A stretch of DNA of 64,000 bases from Actinomycetospora corticicola (GTDB taxonomy: Bacteria; Actinomycetota; Actinomycetes; Mycobacteriales; Pseudonocardiaceae), in assembly GCF_013409505.1 (NCBI RefSeq), contig NZ_JACCBN010000001.1, positions 2,232,001-2,296,000 on the forward strand, given 5' to 3'. The position numbers were made by a program, and so were the translations under genes. Of the stretch, positions 58,878-64,000 are shown piece after piece. Below the pieces are notes generated by a model that saw only the letters and a list, made by a program, of their open reading frames with translations, had not been told where the DNA came from and ran no database searches. The first letter of the stretch is position 1, and every line of letters begins with the position of its first letter.

Positions 58878-60341
58878 TCAGGCGAACGCGCGGTCCCCCG
58901 GGTTGATCGGCCGCGGGAGCACGGTGCGCCCCGTCAACTTCTCGTCGACCCCGCGGGCGGCGGAGCGGCCCTCGGCGATCGCCCAGACGATGAGCGACTG
59001 CCCGCGCCCGGCGTCGCCGGCGACGAACACGTTCGGCACCGAGGTCTCGTAGGACGCGTTCCGGACGACGTTGCCGCGCTCGTCGAGCTCGACCCCGAGC
59101 GCCTCGACCAGCCCCTCGCGCTGCGGGCCGAGGAAGCCCATCGCGAGGAACACCAGGTCGGCCGGGATCTCGCGCTCACTGCCCTCGACGGGCTGGAACT
59201 TGCCCTCGACCCGCTGCACGTCGACGAGCTTGAGCGCCCGCAGGGTGCCGTGCTCGTCGCCGAGGAACTCCTCGGTGTTCACCGAGAACAGCCGCTCGCC
59301 GCCCTCCTCGTGGGCCGAGGACACCCGGAAGACCGCCGGGTAGGTCGGCCACGGGTTGCTGGCGGGGCGGTCGGCCGGCGGGATCGGCATGATCTCGAGC
59401 TGGGTCACCGACGCGGCGCCCTGCCGGTGCGCGGTGCCGACGCAGTCCGCGCCGGTGTCCCCGCCGCCGATCACGACGACGTGCTTGCCCTCGGCGTCGA
59501 TGTCCGAGCGCGAGTAGTCGCCCTGCTGCACCCGGTTCGACGGCGGGAGGTACTCCATCGCCTGGTGCACGCCGTGGTTCTCCCGGCCCGGGATGGGCAG
59601 GTCGCGCCACGCCGTGGCCCCGACCGCGAGCACGATCGCGTCGAACCGCTCCTGCAGCTCGGCCACCGTGATGTCGTGCGGTCCGGCGCCGCCGACCTCG
59701 ACGCCCGCGACGAACCGCGTGCCCTCGGCGGCCATCTGACCGAGCCGACGGTCGAGCCGCCGCTTCTCCATTTTGAACTCGGGGATGCCGTAGCGCAGCA
59801 GGCCGCCGATGCGGTCGGCCTTCTCGTAGACCGTCACGTCGTGCCCGGCCCGGGTGAGCTGCTGGGCGGTGGCGAGGCCCGACGGCCCGGAGCCGATGAC
59901 GGCGACGAAGAAGCCGGTCTTGGTCTCGGGGAGCTCCGGGCGGACCCAGCCCTCCTCCCAGGCGCGGTCGATGATCTCGATCTCGACCTGCTTGATGGTC
60001 ACCGGGTCCGAGTTGATCCCGAGCACGCACGCCGCCTCGCACGGGGCGGGGCACAGCGTCCCGGTGAACTCCGGGAAGTTGTTGGTGGCGTGCAGGCGCT
60101 CGATGGCCTCCGACCAGTCGTCGCGCCACACCAGGTCGTTCCACTCCGGGATCATGTTCCCGAGCGGGCACCCCTGGTGGCAGAACGGGATGCCGCAGTC
60201 CATGCAGCGCCCGGCCTGCTTCTTGAGCGTCGTCTCGTTGAGCTCCTCGTAGACCTCGTGCCAGTCCTTTAGGCGCAGGTCGACGGGCCGGCGGCGGGGC
60301 AGCTCGCGGCCGGTCGTCATGAAACCCCGGGGGTCAGCCAC
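58878..60341 (-). CDS. gltD: Glutamate synthase, small (beta) subunit
   Basis: 487 residues from GTG 60341, which overlaps the gltB stop by 8 bases. N-terminal double [4Fe-4S] Cys pattern [14 protein letters not shown] and [12 protein letters not shown], then FAD-binding [24 protein letters not shown]-binding [18 protein letters not shown] and the final [17 protein letters not shown]. Passes NADPH electrons to the large subunit, which makes glutamate from glutamine and 2-oxoglutarate. Confidence 0.96.
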   Translation of the reverse strand: MADPRGFMTTGRELPRRRPVDLRLKDWHEVYEELNETTLKKQAGRCMDCGIPFCHQGCPLGNMIPEWNDLVWRDDWSEAIERLHATNNFPEFTGTLCPAPCEAACVLGINSDPVTIKQVEIEIIDRAWEEGWVRPELPETKTGFFVAVIGSGPSGLATAQQLTRAGHDVTVYEKADRIGGLLRYGIPEFKMEKRRLDRRLGQMAAEGTRFVAGVEVGGAGPHDITVAELQERFDAIVLAVGATAWRDLPIPGRENHGVHQAMEYLPPSNRVQQGDYSRSDIDAEGKHVVVIGGGDTGADCVGTAHRQGAASVTQLEIMPIPPADRPASNPWPTYPAVFRVSSAHEEGGERLFSVNTEEFLGDEHGTLRALKLVDVQRVEGKFQPVEGSEREIPADLVFLAMGFLGPQREGLVEALGVELDERGNVVRNASYETSVPNVFVAGDAGRGQSLIVWAIAEGRSAARGVDEKLTGRTVLPRPINPGDRAFA

Positions 60342-63300
60342 GAGCCGCCTCCATGATCGCGTCGTTGACGTCACGACCGTCGCGCTCGGCGTCGGCGGTC
60401 GCCTCCAGGACCCGCTTGAAGTCCACGGGCATCACCTTGGTGAACCGCATCGTCGCGGCCTCCCAGTCGGTGAGCAGCCCGTGCGCGACGGCGGAGTCGG
60501 TCGCCGCGTAGTGCTTCTCGACGAGGACCTTGAGCTCCTCGAGGTCGGAGGCGGTCGGCACCTCCAGCTCCACCATCTGGTGGTTCACCCGCTGCTCGGG
60601 CAGGTCGAGCACGTAGGCGACGCCCCCGGACATGCCGGCGGCGAAGTTCCGGCCGATCGGACCGAGGATGACCGCACGTCCCCCGGTCATGTACTCGCAA
60701 CCGTGGTCGCCCACGCCCTCGACCACGGCGTGCGCCCCGGAGTTGCGGACGCAGAAGCGCTCGCCGACCTTCCCGCGCAGGAAGATCTCGCCCTCGGTGG
60801 CGCCGTAGGCGATGACGTTGCCGGCGACGATGTTGTCCTCGGCCACCAGCCGGGAGTCCGGGTGCGGCCGCACGCTGATGCGACCGCCGGAGAGCCCCTT
60901 CCCGCAGAAGTCGTTCGTGTCGCCGACCAGCCGCAGGGTCACCCCGCGCGGCAGGAACGCCCCGAACGACTGACCGCCGGACCCGGTGAACGTCACGTCG
61001 ATGGTGTCGGCGGGCAGGCCCGCGCCGCCGAAGCGCCGCGTCACCTCGGTCCCGAGCATCGTCCCGACGGTGCGGTTGACGTTGCGCACCGGCAGCTCGA
61101 GGCGCACCGGCGACCCGTCGGCCAGCGCGCCCTCGGCGAGCTGGATCAGGGTGTGGTCGAGCGCCTTGTCGAGGCCGTGGTCCTGGCTCTTCGAGCAGTA
61201 CAGCGTCTGCTCGGCGAAGGACCCGCGCAGCTCGGGCCGGTGCAGGATCGGCGCGAGGTCGAGGCCCTCGGCCTTCCAGTGCGACTCGGCCGCCCGGGTG
61301 TCGAGCACCTCGGTGTGACCGATCGCCTCCTCGAGCGACCGGAAGCCCAGCGCCGCGAGGTGCTCGCGCACCTCCTGGGCGATGAACTCCATGAAGGCGA
61401 CGACGTAGTCGGCCTTGCCGTCGAACTTCGCGCGCAGCTTCGGGTTCTGCGTCGCGACGCCGACCGGGCAGGTGTCGAGGTGACAGACCCGCATCATGAT
61501 GCAGCCCGAGACCACCAGCGGGGCGGTCGCGAAGCCGTACTCCTCGGCGCCCAGCAGCGCCGCGATCATGACGTCACGGCCGGTCTTGAGCTGACCGTCG
61601 GTCTGCACCACGATCCGGTCGCGCAGGCCGTTGAGCAGCAGCGTCTGCTGGGTCTCGGCCAGGCCGAGCTCCCACGGCCCGCCCGCGTGCTTGATCGACG
61701 ACAACGGCGAGGCCCCGGTCCCGCCGTCGTGCCCGGAGATCAGCACGACGTCGGCCTTGGCCTTGGACACGCCCGCCGCGACGGTGCCGACCCCGACCTG
61801 CGAGACCAGCTTGACGTGGATCCGGGCGCGGTCGTTGGCGTTCTTGAGGTCGTGGATGAGCTGGGCGATGTCCTCGATCGAGTAGATGTCGTGGTGCGGC
61901 GGCGGACTGATCAGGCCCACGCCCGCCGTCGAGAAGCGGGTCTTCGCGATCCAGGGGTAGACCTTGTGGCCGGGCAGCTGCCCGCCCTCGCCGGGCTTGG
62001 CGCCCTGCGCGATCTTGATCTGGATGTCGTCGGCGTTGACCAGGTACTCGCTCGTGACGCCGAAGCGCCCGGAGGCCACCTGCTTGACGGCGGAGCGGCG
62101 CGAGTCCCCGCTGGGGTCGCGGGTGAACCGCGACGGGTCCTCCCCGCCCTCGCCGGTGTTCGAGCGGCCGCCGAGACGATTCATCGCGATCGCGAGGACC
62201 TCGTGCATCTCCTGCGAGATCGACCCGTAGGAGATGGCCCCGGTGTTGAACCGCTTGACGATCGCGGAGACCGGCTCGACCTCCTCGATCGGCACCGGCG
62301 TGCGCTCGCCGTCCTTGAACCCGAACAGGCCGCGCAGGGTCAGCAGCGCGCTCGACTGCTCGTCGACGGCGCGCGTGTACTCCTTGAACGTGTCGTAGTT
62401 CTGGGTGCGCGTGGAGTGCTGCAGCTTGAAGACCGTGTGCGGGTTGAACACGTGCAGCTCGCCCTCGCGGCGCCACTGGTACTCGCCGCCGACCACGAGC
62501 TCGCGGTGCGCGGCGTGCACGCCGTCGGCCGGCCACGCCACCCGGTGGCGCAGTGCGACCTCCTCGGCGAGGACGTCGTAGCCGATGCCGCCCAGGCGGG
62601 AGGTGGTGCCGGCGAAGCAGTCCTCCACGACCTCGTCGCCGAGCCCGATCGCCTCGAAGATCTGGGCGCCGATGTAGGACGCGACCGTCGAGACGCCCAT
62701 CTTGCTCATGATCTTGCGGACGCCCTTGGCCAGCGCCTCCACCACGTTGCGGGTGGCGGTGGGCACGCCGACGCCGGTGATCACGCCGCGGTCGATGAGG
62801 TCGGCGACGGAGTCCAGGGCCAGGTACGGGTTGACCGCCGAGGCGCCGTACCCGAGCAGCAGCGAGACGTGGTGGGTCTCGCGGACGTCGCCCGCCTCGA
62901 CGACGAGGTCGACCCGCGTCCGGGTCTTCTCCCGGACGAGGTGCTGGTGCACGGCCCCGGTGAGCAGCAGCGACGGGATCGGCGCGAACCGACCGTCGGA
63001 GTTGCGGTCGGACAGGATGATCACGCGGGCGCCCTCGGCGATCGCCGACGAGACCTCCGCGCGGATCTCGGCGAGCCGGCCGCGCAGCGCGTCCCCGCCG
63101 CCGGAGGCCTCGTAGAGCCCGGACACCACGTGCGGGGCGAAGCCGGGCAGGTTCCCGTCGTCGTTGATCCCGACCAGCTGCGCGAGCTCGTCGTCGTCGA
63201 TGACCGGCAGGGGCAGGACCACGCGCCGGCAGGACGCGGGCGAGACCTCGAGCAGGTTGGTCTCGGAGCCGAGCTGGACCTGCAGCGAGGTGACGAGCTC

Positions 63301-64000
63301 CTCGCGGTAGGCGTCCAGCGGCGGGTTGGTCACCTGCGCGAACAGCTGCGTGAAGTAGTCGAACAGCGACCGGCTGCGGCTGGAGAAGGCCGCGAGCGGC
63401 GCGTCGTTGCCCATCGAACCGGTGGCCTCGGCGCCCCCGGTGGCCATCGGGCGCAGGAGCAGCGTGAGCTCCTCGCCGGTGTAGCCGAAGGTCTGCTGCC
63501 GGCGGACCAGCACGTCGTGGTCGAACGGCACGCGGTGGCGGGCCGGCAGGTCGGCCAGCTCGATCATCCCGGCGTGCAGCCACTCGCCGTAGGGGTGCTC
63601 GGCCGCGAGCTCGCCCTTGATCTCGTCGTCGTCGACGATGCGCCGTCCGACGGTGTCGACGAGGAACATGCGGCCCGGCTCGAGCCGGCCCTTCCGGACG
63701 ACGGCGGAGGGCTCGATGTCGAGCACGCCGACCTCGGAGCCGAGGACGACCAGGCCGTCCTCGGTCACCCAGTACCGCGCCGGGCGCAGACCGTTGCGGT
63801 CGAGCACGGCGCCGATGACGGAGCCGTCGGTGAAGGCCGCGAGCGCGGGCCCGTCCCAGGCCTCCATGAGGGTGGAGTGGTAGCGGTAGAAGGCCCGGCG
63901 GGCCGGGTCCATCTCGGTGTGGTTCTCCCACGCCTCCGGGATCATCATCAGCACGGCGTGCGGCAGCGACCGGCCGCCGAGGTGCAGCAGCTCGAGGACC
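60334..64000 (-). CDS. gltB: Glutamate synthase, large (alpha) subunit, 5' end outside window
   Basis: The frame is open to the right edge, so about 1220 C-terminal residues are seen of an enzyme of about 1500. The seen part lacks the N-terminal class II glutaminase Cys; it has the end of the amidotransferase domain ([18 protein letters not shown]), the central domain, the FMN/2-oxoglutarate barrel with [31 protein letters not shown] and [19 protein letters not shown], the [3Fe-4S] segment [15 protein letters not shown], and the C-terminal beta-helix ([18 protein letters not shown]). Partner gltD follows with overlap. Confidence 0.97.
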   Translation of the reverse strand, partial: VLELLHLGGRSLPHAVLMMIPEAWENHTEMDPARRAFYRYHSTLMEAWDGPALAAFTDGSVIGAVLDRNGLRPARYWVTEDGLVVLGSEVGVLDIEPSAVVRKGRLEPGRMFLVDTVGRRIVDDDEIKGELAAEHPYGEWLHAGMIELADLPARHRVPFDHDVLVRRQQTFGYTGEELTLLLRPMATGGAEATGSMGNDAPLAAFSSRSRSLFDYFTQLFAQVTNPPLDAYREELVTSLQVQLGSETNLLEVSPASCRRVVLPLPVIDDDELAQLVGINDDGNLPGFAPHVVSGLYEASGGGDALRGRLAEIRAEVSSAIAEGARVIILSDRNSDGRFAPIPSLLLTGAVHQHLVREKTRTRVDLVVEAGDVRETHHVSLLLGYGASAVNPYLALDSVADLIDRGVITGVGVPTATRNVVEALAKGVRKIMSKMGVSTVASYIGAQIFEAIGLGDEVVEDCFAGTTSRLGGIGYDVLAEEVALRHRVAWPADGVHAAHRELVVGGEYQWRREGELHVFNPHTVFKLQHSTRTQNYDTFKEYTRAVDEQSSALLTLRGLFGFKDGERTPVPIEEVEPVSAIVKRFNTGAISYGSISQEMHEVLAIAMNRLGGRSNTGEGGEDPSRFTRDPSGDSRRSAVKQVASGRFGVTSEYLVNADDIQIKIAQGAKPGEGGQLPGHKVYPWIAKTRFSTAGVGLISPPPHHDIYSIEDIAQLIHDLKNANDRARIHVKLVSQVGVGTVAAGVSKAKADVVLISGHDGGTGASPLSSIKHAGGPWELGLAETQQTLLLNGLRDRIVVQTDGQLKTGRDVMIAALLGAEEYGFATAPLVVSGCIMMRVCHLDTCPVGVATQNPKLRAKFDGKADYVVAFMEFIAQEVREHLAALGFRSLEEAIGHTEVLDTRAAESHWKAEGLDLAPILHRPELRGSFAEQTLYCSKSQDHGLDKALDHTLIQLAEGALADGSPVRLELPVRNVNRTVGTMLGTEVTRRFGGAGLPADTIDVTFTGSGGQSFGAFLPRGVTLRLVGDTNDFCGKGLSGGRISVRPHPDSRLVAEDNIVAGNVIAYGATEGEIFLRGKVGERFCVRNSGAHAVVEGVGDHGCEYMTGGRAVILGPIGRNFAAGMSGGVAYVLDLPEQRVNHQMVELEVPTASDLEELKVLVEKHYAATDSAVAHGLLTDWEAATMRFTKVMPVDFKRVLEATADAERDGRDVNDAIMEAARG

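Overview
High-GC (about 72-74%) actinobacterial chromosome segment. The gene set points to a Pseudonocardiales-type organism (Pseudonocardia/Actinomycetospora-like): an SsgA-family sporulation/division protein, a SigK/RskA-like sigma/anti-sigma pair, a DUF222/13E12 HNH protein, an RNA helicase with a DUF3516 tail, and a PQQ cluster of the type seen in mycobacteria and pseudonocardiae. This genus assignment is inference. Apart from the 13E12-type gene there are no mobile-element genes, no rRNA and no CRISPR array, so most of the window looks like ordinary chromosome.

Layout. 0-7 kb: FHA-type proteins, a MarR regulator, a small operon (NTF2-like, YnfA, membrane protein), a cytochrome P450 divergent from a TetR regulator across an inverted repeat, and a secreted SGNH esterase. 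7-15 kb: tRNA-Val(CAC), anti-sigma/ECF sigma pair, SsgA-like gene, a Gly-Cys-Val tRNA cluster with a strong terminator, a membrane-anchored secreted-repeat protein, OsmC, a small conserved protein, an alpha/beta hydrolase, a quinone oxidoreductase and a 58-residue membrane peptide. 15-24 kb: two close Old Yellow Enzyme paralogues about 5 kb apart, enclosing a methyltransferase, a very long 13E12-type HNH protein and a Tat-type GH28 glycosidase, with two short tandem-repeat tracts. 24-40 kb: Kef/KhtTU-type antiporter with TrkA-C subunit, DUF3516 helicase, MarR, exonuclease III, LuxR, SRPBCC, FKBP, TPP enzyme, Xi-class GST-like enzyme, PEP carboxylase and a cation exchanger.

41-47 kb is the most distinctive part: a minus-strand PQQ locus. 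In transcription order it holds a cupredoxin-like PQQ-associated protein, a PQQ alcohol dehydrogenase carrying the lanthanide-type Asp-Tyr-Asp signature but no visible export signal, pqqA (26 aa, with a strong hairpin just after it), then a tightly overlapping chain of rubredoxin, an R2-like di-iron protein, pqqB, pqqC, pqqD and pqqE. The rubredoxin/di-iron pair embedded in the pqq genes suggests an extra redox step in making or maturing PQQ.

48-54 kb holds a signalling cluster: one complete histidine kinase with a roughly 400-residue unexplained C-terminal extension, two degenerate kinase-like proteins (one lacking both the phospho-acceptor His and the ATP-site motifs, one keeping the His but lacking the ATP-site motifs) and a NarL-type response regulator. 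Divergent from it is a membrane-anchored Hsp70-like protein. 56-58 kb carries a protein fusing MTHFR-C (MetV-like) and MTHFR (MetF-like) domains plus a coupled methyltransferase. The window ends inside the glutamate synthase operon (gltB partial, gltD).
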